Source of the DNA: Streptomyces sp. XY006
GTDB lineage: Bacteria; Actinomycetota; Actinomycetes; Streptomycetales; Streptomycetaceae
Length of the DNA stretch: 64,000 nt
NCBI RefSeq assembly: GCF_002237655.1
Contig: NZ_NOKT01000004.1
Span: 248,001 to 312,000 of the forward strand
Reading direction: 5' to 3'
The notes below the pieces were generated by a model. That model saw nothing but the letters and a program-made list of their open reading frames with translations, was not told where the DNA came from and ran no database searches. Both the position numbers and the translations under genes were made by a program. Positions 36,805-46,327 of the stretch are shown in pieces (positions within the stretch are counted from its first letter, which is position 1; every line of letters begins with the position of its first letter).

Positions 36805-39087
36805 TCAGGTCACCGCGCTGAGGGTGTCCGCGAGGCGGCGGTGGGCCGCTCGGGTCGCGGGGACGGCGGCCAGGGCGGCCGCGCAGAGCACCGCTGCCGC
36901 CCCGACCAGCAGCATCAGTACGGCCGACGGGCCCTGGGCGATCCCGGCGCCGATGCCGCTGGACCGGCCCTGTGCGTCGATCAGCCAGTGCGCGAGCGGC
37001 AGGCCCAGCGCGGAGGCGGCGAGTACGGCCGCGAGGGCCGTGAAGCCGGTGGCGGTGACGGTGATCGCCGTGATCTGCCGGGGGGAGAGGCCGATGGCCT
37101 TCAGGGCGAGCAGATCCCGCTCGCCCTCGCGGACCGTGCCGCCGATCGCGGTGAGCAGCTCGATCAGCCCGATGAGGGCCAGGACGGCGATCAGCCCGGC
37201 GACCACCGCGCGCAGCGGCGAGAGCCCGTCGGCGGGGTTGGTCACGGTGTGCACGTCGAGATGGCCGCGCCCGGCCGTGGTCAGCCGGTCGGCGACCTTG
37301 CCGGGGTCGGCGCCGGGGGCCAGCCGCAGCTCGTAGAGGGTCGGGCGCAGGCCGGGGTCGTTGTCGCGGAGGGTGTCGAGGGACGTGGAGATGACCCGGC
37401 CCGCGTTCTGCGGCTCGATGCTGCGGCCCACGATGTGCAGGATCTGTGGCTGGTCGCCGACGGTCATGCGCACCCAGTCGCCGACGCGCACGTCGAGCAG
37501 GTCGAGCAGCCCCTGTCCGGCCACGGCCTCGTCGGCGCCGCGGGCGGGGCGGCCCTCGGCGAGGGTGTACGGGTAGGGGTCCTGGCGGGTGCCGAGGCCG
37601 CGCAGGGCGATGGTCGCCGTCTGGCCGGGGACCAGCGCGGCCGTCTCGACGCCGGGGTAGGCGGCGGCCACCTGCGGGTCGCGTTCCAGCAGGGAGCGGG
37701 CCTGCCGCTCGCTCAGACCGGCGTCGGCGCGGACGCTGAGCGTGGTGGGCAGACCCACCTGCTCGGGCTCGCTGTGGAAGCGGTCGATGGTGGTCCAGGC
37801 GCTCATCGCCACGACGATCAGCAGCAGCGGCAGGGTGAGGCGGGCGACGGTGGCCAGGGACCGGGGCCGGCGGGTGAACGCCTTGTGCCAGCCCAGCACC
37901 AGCGCGGGCGGGACCCGCACCCCGAGGGCCCGGCGCGCCACGCCCGACAGCCGCCCGCCCGGGGTCGCGGCGGGCCGCGGCACCGGCACCGGAGGCACCC
38001 GTCCGGCCCGCCACGCGGCGAGTCCGGTCGTGGCGCCGATGAACAGCACCGCACCGGCCGGGATCACCAGCAGGGCCACCGTGTGCCCGGGCAGGCCCTG
38101 CCACACGCCGACCGCGTCCCCGAGCCGCCCGGGTATCCGGCTGCCCAGCGCCTCGGCGAGTCCGGCGGCGGCCACGGCGCCCAGCAGGGCGTAGGCCAGG
38201 TGCTGGAGCAGGAAGATGCGCACCACCTGGCCGGGTGTGAAGCCGATCGCCTTCAGGACCGACAGGTCGCGCAGATGGCCGCGGATGCGGGTGCCGATCG
38301 CGCCGTGCACGGCGAGTCCGGCGGCGACCAGCGCGCCCAGCCCGAACAGGCCCAGCACCTGGCCGAGCAGCCGGTTGTCGCCCTGGGCCTCGGCCCGGGC
38401 CTGCTGCCAGGTGGAGACCTCCCCGATGGCCCCGGCGCCCAGGACGGTCACGGCCCGCTGCACGACGTAGGACGTGTCCTCGGGGTCCGTCAGCCGCAGC
38501 CCGATCACCTGACCGCCGGGGTCGGGCACGGCCTGCGGCAGCGCCCACACCAGACCCGGCTGCTCCCCGGGCCGGTAGCGCGGCTCGGCGCTGTCGGCGA
38601 CGCCGACGACGGTCAGCCGGCGCGCGGTGCCGGGCACGGTGAGGGTGTCGCCGGGCTGGGCGAGCAGGGCGCGCGCCAGCCGGCTCTCCAGGACCACGCC
38701 GTGCGGGGTGGCGGGGTCGAGCCAGTGGCCGGAGACCAGGGGCGGGCGGCCGACGGAGGGGCGTTCGGCGGTGGCGCGCAGTTCGACGGAGGCGCGGCTG
38801 CCGCGCGAGGAGACGGTGGTCGCGGCGGTGGGGTAGGGGCCGGCGACCTCGTCGACGCCGTCGAGGGCGGCCAGTTCGCCGGTGTCGGCGGCGGTGTCGG
38901 TGTGCAGCCACACGTGGGCGCCGTGCGACTGCGTGAAGACCCGCTGCCAGGGGTTGGTCGCGTAGCCGAACAGGGCCGTGGCCAGCAGCAGGGAGGCGAC
39001 GATGCCCGCGGTGGCGAGGACGAGGAACAGCGCCTCGCCGCGGTGCGTGCGCAGATCGGAGTGGGCCCAGCGCAGGGTGGCTCGCAT
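36805..39087 (-). CDS. ABC transporter permease, FtsX/MacB family
   Basis: 760 residues. One helix near the N-terminus (ALFLVLATAGIVASLLLATALFGY), an extracellular domain (~45-235), three helices, then a second half with the same plan (helix ~415, extracellular domain, three C-terminal helices): the duplicated FtsX/MacB-type permease of ~8 helices. The cytoplasmic loops RDLSVLKAIGFTPGQVVRIFLLQH and RDLLALKAIGLSPRQITAITVTA are the hallmark repeats. Such pumps export lipids, peptides or drugs or transmit envelope stress. The partner ATPase gene lies 39 bases upstream in the padR operon. Confidence 0.9.
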   Translation of the reverse strand: MRATLRWAHSDLRTHRGEALFLVLATAGIVASLLLATALFGYATNPWQRVFTQSHGAHVWLHTDTAADTGELAALDGVDEVAGPYPTAATTVSSRGSRASVELRATAERPSVGRPPLVSGHWLDPATPHGVVLESRLARALLAQPGDTLTVPGTARRLTVVGVADSAEPRYRPGEQPGLVWALPQAVPDPGGQVIGLRLTDPEDTSYVVQRAVTVLGAGAIGEVSTWQQARAEAQGDNRLLGQVLGLFGLGALVAAGLAVHGAIGTRIRGHLRDLSVLKAIGFTPGQVVRIFLLQHLAYALLGAVAAAGLAEALGSRIPGRLGDAVGVWQGLPGHTVALLVIPAGAVLFIGATTGLAAWRAGRVPPVPVPRPAATPGGRLSGVARRALGVRVPPALVLGWHKAFTRRPRSLATVARLTLPLLLIVVAMSAWTTIDRFHSEPEQVGLPTTLSVRADAGLSERQARSLLERDPQVAAAYPGVETAALVPGQTATIALRGLGTRQDPYPYTLAEGRPARGADEAVAGQGLLDLLDVRVGDWVRMTVGDQPQILHIVGRSIEPQNAGRVISTSLDTLRDNDPGLRPTLYELRLAPGADPGKVADRLTTAGRGHLDVHTVTNPADGLSPLRAVVAGLIAVLALIGLIELLTAIGGTVREGERDLLALKAIGLSPRQITAITVTATGFTALAAVLAASALGLPLAHWLIDAQGRSSGIGAGIAQGPSAVLMLLVGAAAVLCAAALAAVPATRAAHRRLADTLSAVT

Positions 39088-39126
39088 ACGGGTCAGCCCC
39101 TCCGGGGATCGTCGTACCCGCGCATC

Positions 39127-39878
<752 letters not shown>

Positions 39879-39882
<4 letters not shown>

Positions 39883-40394
39883 TCCAGCTCCTCCAGCTCT
39901 TCCTGGCACCGCTCCAGCCAGTCGAGGTCGGCCTGCAGGTGCAGCATCGCGCCCTCGATCAGCAGGTGGGCGATGCGGTTGTCGCGGTCTTCGGCGGCGG
40001 CCAGCTTCGACAGCTGCCGCATGGTGTTCAGGTACTGGCGCCGCTGCTGGTTGATCAGGGCGACCTGGTCGGCGAGGCCGGTCTGCGGGGCGAGCGCCAG
40101 TTTCATGAAGAACTCGTCCCGTACCCGCGGCTCGTCCTCGGGTTCCTCGAACCAGGCGCGCAGCGCCTCCCGCCCGGCGTCGGTGAGGTGGTAGACCTTT
40201 TTGTTGGGCCGGCTGGACTGCGCCACGTCCTCGCCCTCGATCAGTCCCGACTTCTCGAGGCGGCCGAGGGTCACATAGATCTGGCCGACGTTCGGCTGAG
40301 GGTACGCGGAGCCCAGCAGTTGCTCAAGGTCCTGCTTGAGCTCGTAGCCGTGGGCGGGTCCGCGGGCGAGGAGTGCCAGGAGGGGCAGGCGCAC
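39879..40394 (-). CDS. PadR-family transcriptional regulator
   Basis: 171 residues. Winged helix with LLALLARGPAHGYELKQDLEQLL, VGQIYVTLGRLEKSGLIE and KKVYHLTDAGREALRAW (~5-85), then a C-terminal dimerisation helix bundle of the Vir type (~95-170). PadR proteins commonly repress themselves plus a linked efflux pump, released by a drug or small molecule. Here it is the first gene of padR-ATPase-permease and is divergent from a sugar-binding-protein gene. A 15-base palindrome (ATACCTAACAGGTAT) lies in the shared promoter region, 52 bases from its start, and is the best candidate operator. Confidence 0.92.
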
Positions 40395-40445
40395 GCGTGC
40401 AGTCCTCCTGTCCGGTCCAATGTGCTCCAGGCCCTAGTATCGCCC

Positions 40446-40460
40446 ATACCTAACAGGTAT
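40446..40460. promoter_or_regulatory. Palindromic operator between padR and sugar-binding gene
   Basis: ATACCT-AAC-AGGTAT, a perfect 6-bp inverted repeat with a 3-base spacer. A related site lies at 41810-41824. It overlaps the region where promoters for both divergent genes must be. Confidence 0.75.
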
Positions 40461-40516
40461 ACATGGCCTCTGTTCCGGGCAAGGGTGCCCGTCGCCGGGT
40501 GTACAGGGAGGAACCT

Positions 40517-41788
40517 ATGCGGTGGATCCATGCCGCCGGTAGGGGCCTTCTCGTTCTCGTGGTGGTCCTGACCGGGTATGTCGCCGCCGGAGCACAGGCC
40601 GGCGAGCCTCCCGCGGGCGGCCGCGGACCGCTCACCCTGGCCACCGCCGGGGACCTCACCGGCTATCTCGGCCCCCTCCTGGAGGGCTGGAACCGCGCCC
40701 ACCCCGGCGAGCGGGTCACGCTCGTGGAGCTGCCCGACTCGGCCGACGAGACCCGGGCGCAGATGGCCACCGACCTGCGCGACGGCGACCGCAGCCGGTT
40801 CGACGTGCTCAACATCGACGTCAACTGGACCTCCGAGTTCGCCGCGGCGGGCTGGATCCGGCCCCTGCCCCGCGACCGCTTCCCGCTGAAGACCTTCCTC
40901 CAGCCCGTCGTGGACACGGCGACCTACGACGGACAGCTCTACGCGGTCCCGTACGTCACCAACGCCGGGCTGCTCCTGTACCGCAAGGACGTCCTCGCGA
41001 AGGAGGGCGTCGAGCCGCCGCGCACCTGGGCGGAGCTGGCGCGGTACGCGAAGACCATCGCCCCGAAGTACGGCCTGGACGGGTACGCCGGGCAGTTCCT
41101 GCCCTACGAGGGCCTCACCGTCAACGCGGCCGAGGCGGTCTACTCGGCGGGCGGCTCGATCCTCGGCGACGAGGGCGAGCGCGTCACGGTCGACTCGGCG
41201 GCGGCCCGGGAGGGCATCGGCTACCTGGCACGCGGGGTGCGCGAGGGCTGGATCCCCAGACAGGCCCTGACGTACAAGGAGGAGGAGTCCAAGCAGGCCT
41301 TCCAGGACGGCCGGCTGCTCTTCCTGCGGAACTGGCCCTACGCCTACGTCGGCGCCTCCGGGCCCGGCTCGAAGGTCGCCGGCGAGGTCGGTGCCGTACC
41401 GCTGCCGGGGCCGGACGGGCCGGGGACCAGTGTCCTCGGCGGCTCGAACCTGGCCGTCAGCGCGCACGCCCGGCACCCCGACTCCGCGGCCCGACTGATC
41501 GCCTACCTCACCAGTGAGCACGTGCAGCGCCAGGTGCTCACGCGCGGCGCGCTGCCGCCCGTGCGGGCCGATCTGTACGCGGACCCGGAGCTGGTCCGCC
41601 GGTTCCCGTATCTGCCGACGCTGCGCCAGAGCGTGCTCGCGGCGGAGCCGCGCCCCAAGAGCCCGCGCTACGACCAGGTGAGCCTGGTGGTGCAGGCGGT
41701 CGTGCACGACGCGATGGCCGGGCGGCAGACGCCCGAGGCGGCGGTGCGCCGGCTGGCGCGGGAGCTCGCGCTGATCTCGAACCGCTGA
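40517..41788 (+). CDS. Sugar ABC transporter solute-binding protein (no lipobox)
   Basis: 423 residues from ATG 40517, which has GGGAGGAA 4 bases upstream. Family 1 (MalE-type) extracellular binding protein: LTLATAGDLTGYLGPLLEGWNRAHPGE, RFDVLNIDVNWTSEFAAAGWI, AVPYVTNAGLLLYRKDVL, FLRNWPYAYVGA and GGSNLAVSAHARHPDSAARLIAYL. The signal peptide (RWIHAAGRGLLVLVVVLTGYVAAGAQA) has no Cys, so the protein may be released or stay attached by its signal anchor, unlike usual Streptomyces binding lipoproteins. It stands alone between padR and the GH13 gene. The permeases 3 kb downstream could serve it. Confidence 0.88.
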   Translation: MRWIHAAGRGLLVLVVVLTGYVAAGAQAGEPPAGGRGPLTLATAGDLTGYLGPLLEGWNRAHPGERVTLVELPDSADETRAQMATDLRDGDRSRFDVLNIDVNWTSEFAAAGWIRPLPRDRFPLKTFLQPVVDTATYDGQLYAVPYVTNAGLLLYRKDVLAKEGVEPPRTWAELARYAKTIAPKYGLDGYAGQFLPYEGLTVNAAEAVYSAGGSILGDEGERVTVDSAAAREGIGYLARGVREGWIPRQALTYKEEESKQAFQDGRLLFLRNWPYAYVGASGPGSKVAGEVGAVPLPGPDGPGTSVLGGSNLAVSAHARHPDSAARLIAYLTSEHVQRQVLTRGALPPVRADLYADPELVRRFPYLPTLRQSVLAAEPRPKSPRYDQVSLVVQAVVHDAMAGRQTPEAAVRRLARELALISNR

Positions 41789-41809
41789 CGTCTTCGACGG
41801 CTCGACTAC

Positions 41810-41824
41810 TTACTTGTTAGGTAA
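41810..41824. promoter_or_regulatory. Second copy of the palindromic operator, before the GH13 gene
   Basis: TTACTTGTTAGGTAA; its reverse complement TTACCTAACAAGTAA agrees with the site at 40446-40460 at 12 of 15 positions. It lies ~100 bases before the candidate -35 of the GH13 operon. Confidence 0.65.
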
Positions 41825-41907
41825 CGCGGACGTCTCATCTCGCTGATTCCTGTCCGTTGTGTACCAATATCCGCCACATCAACTCCGCGGTAGCTTCTGC
41901 CTTTTCA

Positions 41908-41934
41908 TTGACACCCTCTCGTCACGCCTACTTA
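41908..41934 (+). promoter_or_regulatory. Candidate promoter of the GH13-sugar transporter operon
   Basis: A perfect TTGACA (41908-41913) is followed after 15 bases by TACTTA (41929-41934), or after 18 bases by TTAACA. The start would be near 41941, overlapping the 10-base palindrome ATGCATGCAT (41937-41946). Confidence 0.5.
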
Positions 41935-41940
41935 ACATGC

Positions 41941-43596
41941 ATGCATAACCGCTGCCCTCCTCAGAGACAGGTCGATGGGTTGAACAGGCACCACTGGTGG
42001 CGTGACGCAGTGATCTATCAGGTGTACGTCCGCAGCTTCCTCGACAGCACCGGCGACGGCATCGGCGACCTCGCCGGGGTCCGGGCCGGGCTGCCGTACC
42101 TGAAGAAGCTCGGCGTCGACGGGATCTGGCTGAGCCCCTTCTATCCCTCGCCGCAGCACGACCACGGCTACGACGTGGCCGACTACTGCGACGTCGACCC
42201 GCTCTTCGGCGACCTCGGCGAGTTCGACCTGCTGGTGGGCTCCGCGCGGCGGCTCGGCATCAAGGTGCTGCTCGACATCGTCCCGAACCACTGCTCCAGC
42301 GAGCACCCCTGGTTCCGCGAGGCGCTCGCGGCGGCCCCCGGCAGCCCGGCCCGGGCCCGCTTCCACTTCGCCGACGGCCGCGGCCCCGACGGGTCCGAGC
42401 CGCCCAACAACTGGCACGCCATGTTCGGCGGCCCGGCATGGAGCCGGGTGACCGAGGCGGACGGACGCCCCGGCCAGTGGTACCTGCACATGTTCACGCC
42501 CGAGCAGCCCGACTGGAACTGGCGCAACCCCGAGATCGCCGCCGAGTTCGAGCGTGTCCTGCGCTTCTGGCTGGACCGGGGCGTCGACGGCTTCCGCATC
42601 GACGTCGCCGCCGGCCTCTACAAGCACCCCGAGCTGCCCGACTCCGACGACCCGGAGGCCGACGCCCGCACCCGCGACTCGGTCAACCCGCTCGCCTGGA
42701 ACCAGCCCGAGGTCCACGAGGTGTGGCGCCGCTGGCGCTCCATATGCGAGGAGTACACCGAGCGCGACGGCCACGAGCGCCTCCTGGTCGGCGAGGTCTC
42801 CGTGCCCACCGCACGCGAGCACGCGCAGTACGTCCGCCCCGACGAACTGCACCAGGCCTTCTTCTTCGACCTGCTCAGCGCGCCCTGGGACCCGGACGCC
42901 TTCCGCAAGGTCATCTCCGAGGCCATGCAGGACATCGCCGGCACCGGCTCCACGGTCACCTGGGTCCTCAACAACCACGACCAGGTCCGCACCGTCACCC
43001 GCTACGGCGAGCCCGCCACCGAGGGCAGCGGCCTCGGCGCCGCCCGCGCCCGCGCCGCCGCCCTGCTGATGCTGGCGCTGCCCGGAGCCGCCTACATCTA
43101 CCAGGGCGAGGAGCTCGGCCTGCCCGAGGTCGTCGACCTGCCCGACGACGTGCTCACCGACCCGATCTTCCGCCGCACCGGCAGCAGGGCCCGCATCCGC
43201 GACGGCTGCCGCGTGCCGCTGCCCTGGTCGGGCCAGGCCTCGCCGTTCGGCTTCACGCCGGGCGCGGAGAGCGCCAAGCCGTGGCTGCCGCAACCCGAGT
43301 ACTTCGCCGAGTACGCCACCGACCGCGCCCTCGCCGACACCCGCTCCTTCTGGCACCTGTACCGCGACGGCCTGCAACTGCGCGCCGCCCTGCCGCAGCT
43401 GGGCGAAGGCACCCTGCGCTGGCTGGACACCCCGCCCGGCGTCCTCGCCTTCGAGCGCGACGACCTGGTGTGCGCCGTCAACTTCGGCACCGCCCCCACC
43501 CCGGCGCCGGTCCCCGGCTCCCCCCTGCTCGCCAGCGGCCCCTGCCCGCCCGGAGTCCTCTCCGGCTCGACGGCCGCCTGGTGGATCCGTTCCTGA
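41941..43596 (+). CDS. GH13 alpha-glucosidase (oligo-1,6-glucosidase type)
   Basis: 551 residues from ATG 41941. Cytoplasmic TIM-barrel glycoside hydrolase: WWRDAVIYQVYVRSFLDSTGDGIGDL, DGIWLSPFYPSPQHDHGYDV, DIVPNHCS, nucleophile Asp in DGFRIDVAAGL, acid/base Glu in LLVGEVSVP and the third acid in NNHDQVRT. It should cleave alpha-glucosides imported by the transporter encoded downstream. The start is uncertain: a TTG at 41980 would give MNRHHWWRDAV, close to homologues, while an ATG at 41857 lies upstream of the likely promoter. ATG 41941 sits at the predicted transcript start and would be leaderless. Confidence 0.92.
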   Translation: MHNRCPPQRQVDGLNRHHWWRDAVIYQVYVRSFLDSTGDGIGDLAGVRAGLPYLKKLGVDGIWLSPFYPSPQHDHGYDVADYCDVDPLFGDLGEFDLLVGSARRLGIKVLLDIVPNHCSSEHPWFREALAAAPGSPARARFHFADGRGPDGSEPPNNWHAMFGGPAWSRVTEADGRPGQWYLHMFTPEQPDWNWRNPEIAAEFERVLRFWLDRGVDGFRIDVAAGLYKHPELPDSDDPEADARTRDSVNPLAWNQPEVHEVWRRWRSICEEYTERDGHERLLVGEVSVPTAREHAQYVRPDELHQAFFFDLLSAPWDPDAFRKVISEAMQDIAGTGSTVTWVLNNHDQVRTVTRYGEPATEGSGLGAARARAAALLMLALPGAAYIYQGEELGLPEVVDLPDDVLTDPIFRRTGSRARIRDGCRVPLPWSGQASPFGFTPGAESAKPWLPQPEYFAEYATDRALADTRSFWHLYRDGLQLRAALPQLGEGTLRWLDTPPGVLAFERDDLVCAVNFGTAPTPAPVPGSPLLASGPCPPGVLSGSTAAWWIRS

Positions 43597-43633
43597 ACGC
43601 CCCGCAAGTCAACTCCCCGAAGGGACATCAACG

Positions 43634-44959
43634 ATGATGCGACGACGTACCACCCTGCTCACCGGCTGCACCGCTCTCGTCCTCGCGCTCGGCGCGACCG
43701 CCTGCGGCGGCGGCCCCGTCGCGGCCGGCGGCGGCGACAAGGCGCTCGACGGCCAGACCGTCACCGTCGCCGGCGTCTGGTCCGGCACCGAGCAGAAGAA
43801 CTTCCAGAAGGTGCTGGACGCCTTCACCGAGAAGACCGGCGCCAAGACGCAGTTCACGTCCACCGGTGACAACGTCTCCACCGTCGTCGGCAGCAAGATC
43901 GAGGGCGGCAACGCCCCCGACGTCGTGATGGTCCCGCAGGTCGGCGTGCTCAAGCAGTTCGCGCAGAAGGGCTGGCTCAAGCCCCTGTCGAAGAAGACCG
44001 AGCAGTCCGTCGACGCGGGCTACGCCCCCGTGTGGAAGGAGTACGGCAGCGTCGACGGCACCCTGTACGGCCTGTACTTCAAGGCCGCCCACAAGTCGAC
44101 CGTCTGGTACAGCCCCGACGCCCTCGCCCAGGCCGGCGTGAAGCCCCCGAAGACCTACGACGAGATGCTCAAGGCCGGGCAGACCGTCTCCGACTCCGGG
44201 CTCGCCGCGTTCTCCGTCGCCGGTCAGGACGGCTGGACGCTCACCGACTGGTTCGAGAACATATACCTCTCCCAGGCCGGGCCCGAGAAGTACGACGCCC
44301 TCGCCGCCCATGAGCTGAAGTGGACCGACTCCTCCGTCGTCGACGCCCTCACCACCCTCGGCAAGCTCTTCAAGGACAAGCAGCTCATCGCGGGCGGCCA
44401 GAAGGGCGCCCTGAACACCGACTTCCCCGGCTCGGTGGAGAAGGTCTTCGGGCCGGAGCCCGAGGCGGGCATGGTCTACGAGGGCGACTTCGTCGCCGGT
44501 GTCGCCAAGGACCAGTTCGGCAAGAAGGTCGGCGAGGACGCGAACTTCTTCCCGTTCCCGGCGGTCGGCGGCGGCGAGGCCCCCGTCGTCAGCGGTGGCG
44601 ACGCCGCCGTCGTCCTCAAGGACGGCAAGAACCAGAAGGCCGCCCAGGCGCTCCTGGAGTACCTGGCCACCCCGGAGGCCTCCGCGGTGTGGGCCGAGGC
44701 CGGCGGCTTCCTCTCCCCGAACAAGAAGCTCAACCTCGCCTCCTACGGCGACGACGTCACCCGCGCCACCGCCAAGTCCCTGGTCGAGGCCGGCGACTCG
44801 GTCCGCTTCGACATGTCCGACCAGGCCCCGGCGGCCTTCGGCGGCACCAAGGGCACCGGCGAGTGGAAGCTGCTCCAGGACTTCCTGCGCGACCCGTCCG
44901 ACCCGAAGGGCACCGCGGCGAAGCTGGAGGCCGCGGCGGCCAAGGCGTACCAGGACTGA
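43634..44959 (+). CDS. Sugar ABC transporter solute-binding lipoprotein
   Basis: 441 residues. Lipoprotein signal peptide with lipobox LGATAC, then a Gly-rich spacer and a MalE-type family 1 fold (VTVAGVWSGTEQKNFQKVLDAFTEKTGAKTQF, NAPDVVMVPQVGVLKQF, YGLYFKAAHKSTVWYSPDAL, VVSGGDAAVVLKDGKNQKAAQALLEYLATP). Membrane-anchored receptor of the importer whose two permeases follow at once (6-base gap). Its place directly after the GH13 glucosidase suggests alpha-glucoside binding, for example trehalose, sucrose or maltose-like sugars. Confidence 0.93.
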   Translation: MMRRRTTLLTGCTALVLALGATACGGGPVAAGGGDKALDGQTVTVAGVWSGTEQKNFQKVLDAFTEKTGAKTQFTSTGDNVSTVVGSKIEGGNAPDVVMVPQVGVLKQFAQKGWLKPLSKKTEQSVDAGYAPVWKEYGSVDGTLYGLYFKAAHKSTVWYSPDALAQAGVKPPKTYDEMLKAGQTVSDSGLAAFSVAGQDGWTLTDWFENIYLSQAGPEKYDALAAHELKWTDSSVVDALTTLGKLFKDKQLIAGGQKGALNTDFPGSVEKVFGPEPEAGMVYEGDFVAGVAKDQFGKKVGEDANFFPFPAVGGGEAPVVSGGDAAVVLKDGKNQKAAQALLEYLATPEASAVWAEAGGFLSPNKKLNLASYGDDVTRATAKSLVEAGDSVRFDMSDQAPAAFGGTKGTGEWKLLQDFLRDPSDPKGTAAKLEAAAAKAYQD

Positions 44960-44965
44960 TACGCC

Positions 44966-46327
44966 ATGACAGCCACCCTCGTGAAAGAGACGAGCCCGCC
45001 GGCGCCGCCCGGCCCGGTCGCCGAACGCACCCGGCGGCTACGGCGGCGCGGGAAGATCGTCGCCCTGCTGTTCGTCTTCCCGGCGCTGCTGCTGCTCGGC
45101 GCACTGGTCGTCTACCCCGTGCTGTTCAGCGTCGGCCGGAGCTTCTTCGACGCCTCCGGGACGACCTTCGTCGGCGGCGACAACTACACCGAGATGTTCC
45201 GCGACCCGGCGACCCTCAAGGCCGTGCGCAACACGGCCATCTGGGTCGTCGTGGCCCCGGCCCTGCTCACCGGACTCGGCCTGATCCTGGCCGTGCTGGT
45301 GGAGAAGGTCCGCTGGGCCACCGCCTTCAAACTGCTCCTCTTCATGCCGATGGCGGTCTCCTTCCTCGCCGCCGGCATCATCTTCCGCCTCGCCTACGAC
45401 GAGGACCCCGACAAGGGCGTGCTGAACGCCGCGGTCGTCTCGGTCCACGACGCCTTCAAGGGCGAGTCCTCCTACCCGACGGCCCGGGCGCGTGACGGCC
45501 AGGGCCTGACCAAGGAGAAGGACGGCTCCTACCGCAGCGCGGCCGCCGCGCCCGGGGACGCGCTGACGCTGGGCCTGGTCGGCGTACAGCCCGCCGACCT
45601 GCCCGGTGACGCCAGGCCCGCCGCACCGGCGGCGGGGCAGAAGGCCGCCGCGGACGAACTGCGCGGTGTCGTCTACCTGGACTTCACCCCCGGCGGGGGA
45701 GGGGAGCAGGGCAAGGTCGACGCACGGGAGAGCGGACTGCCCGGGATGAAGGTCGAGGCGGTCCGCGACGGCGAGCCGGTCGCCACGGCCACGACCGCCG
45801 CCGACGGCTCCTTCCGCTTCGAGGGTCTGGAGTCGGGCTCCTACGCGGTGAGGCTGCCGGCGTCCAACTTCGCCCCGCCCTACGAGGGCGTCTCCTGGCT
45901 GGGACCCGCGCTGGTCACCCCGGCGATCATCGGTGCCTACCTGTGGATCTGGACCGGCTTCGCGATGGTCCTCATCGGGGCGGGCCTGTCGACGCTGCCC
46001 CGGGACGCGCTGGAGGCGGCGCGGATGGACGGCGCCAACGAGTGGCAGATCTTCCGCCGCATCACGGTGCCGCTGCTGGCCCCGGTCCTCACGGTCGTCT
46101 TCGTCACCCTCGTCATCAACGTGATGAAGGTCTTCGACCTCGTCTACATCATCGCGCCCGGGCCCGTGCAGGAGGACGCGACCGTCCTCGCCACGCAGAT
46201 GTGGCTGGTGTCGTTCGGCGGCGGCAACAACCAGGGCCTCGGCAGCGCGCTGGGCGTGCTGCTCCTGCTGCTGGTCGTCCCGGCGATGGTGTTCAACGTC
46301 CGCCGTTTCCGAAGGAGTCAGCGATGA
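44966..46327 (+). CDS. Sugar ABC permease (MalF type) with inserted beta-sandwich domain
   Basis: 453 residues, against ~300 for a normal Streptomyces MalF-type permease. Helices 1-3 lie at ~30-140. Then comes an insert of ~155 residues (~155-310) with a charged, Ala/Gly-rich part and a module reading RGVVYLDFTPGGGG, GLPGMKVEAVRDGEPVATATTAADGSFRFEGLESGSYAVRLP, which looks like an SdrD_B/carboxypeptidase-regulatory-like beta-sandwich. Helices 4-6 resume at VSWLGPALVTPAIIGAYLWIWTGF, with the EAA loop DALEAARMDGANEWQIFRRITVPL (~346-369). The insert sits where E. coli MalF has its periplasmic P2 loop. Overlaps the next permease by ATGA. Confidence 0.9.
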   Translation: MTATLVKETSPPAPPGPVAERTRRLRRRGKIVALLFVFPALLLLGALVVYPVLFSVGRSFFDASGTTFVGGDNYTEMFRDPATLKAVRNTAIWVVVAPALLTGLGLILAVLVEKVRWATAFKLLLFMPMAVSFLAAGIIFRLAYDEDPDKGVLNAAVVSVHDAFKGESSYPTARARDGQGLTKEKDGSYRSAAAAPGDALTLGLVGVQPADLPGDARPAAPAAGQKAAADELRGVVYLDFTPGGGGEQGKVDARESGLPGMKVEAVRDGEPVATATTAADGSFRFEGLESGSYAVRLPASNFAPPYEGVSWLGPALVTPAIIGAYLWIWTGFAMVLIGAGLSTLPRDALEAARMDGANEWQIFRRITVPLLAPVLTVVFVTLVINVMKVFDLVYIIAPGPVQEDATVLATQMWLVSFGGGNNQGLGSALGVLLLLLVVPAMVFNVRRFRRSQR

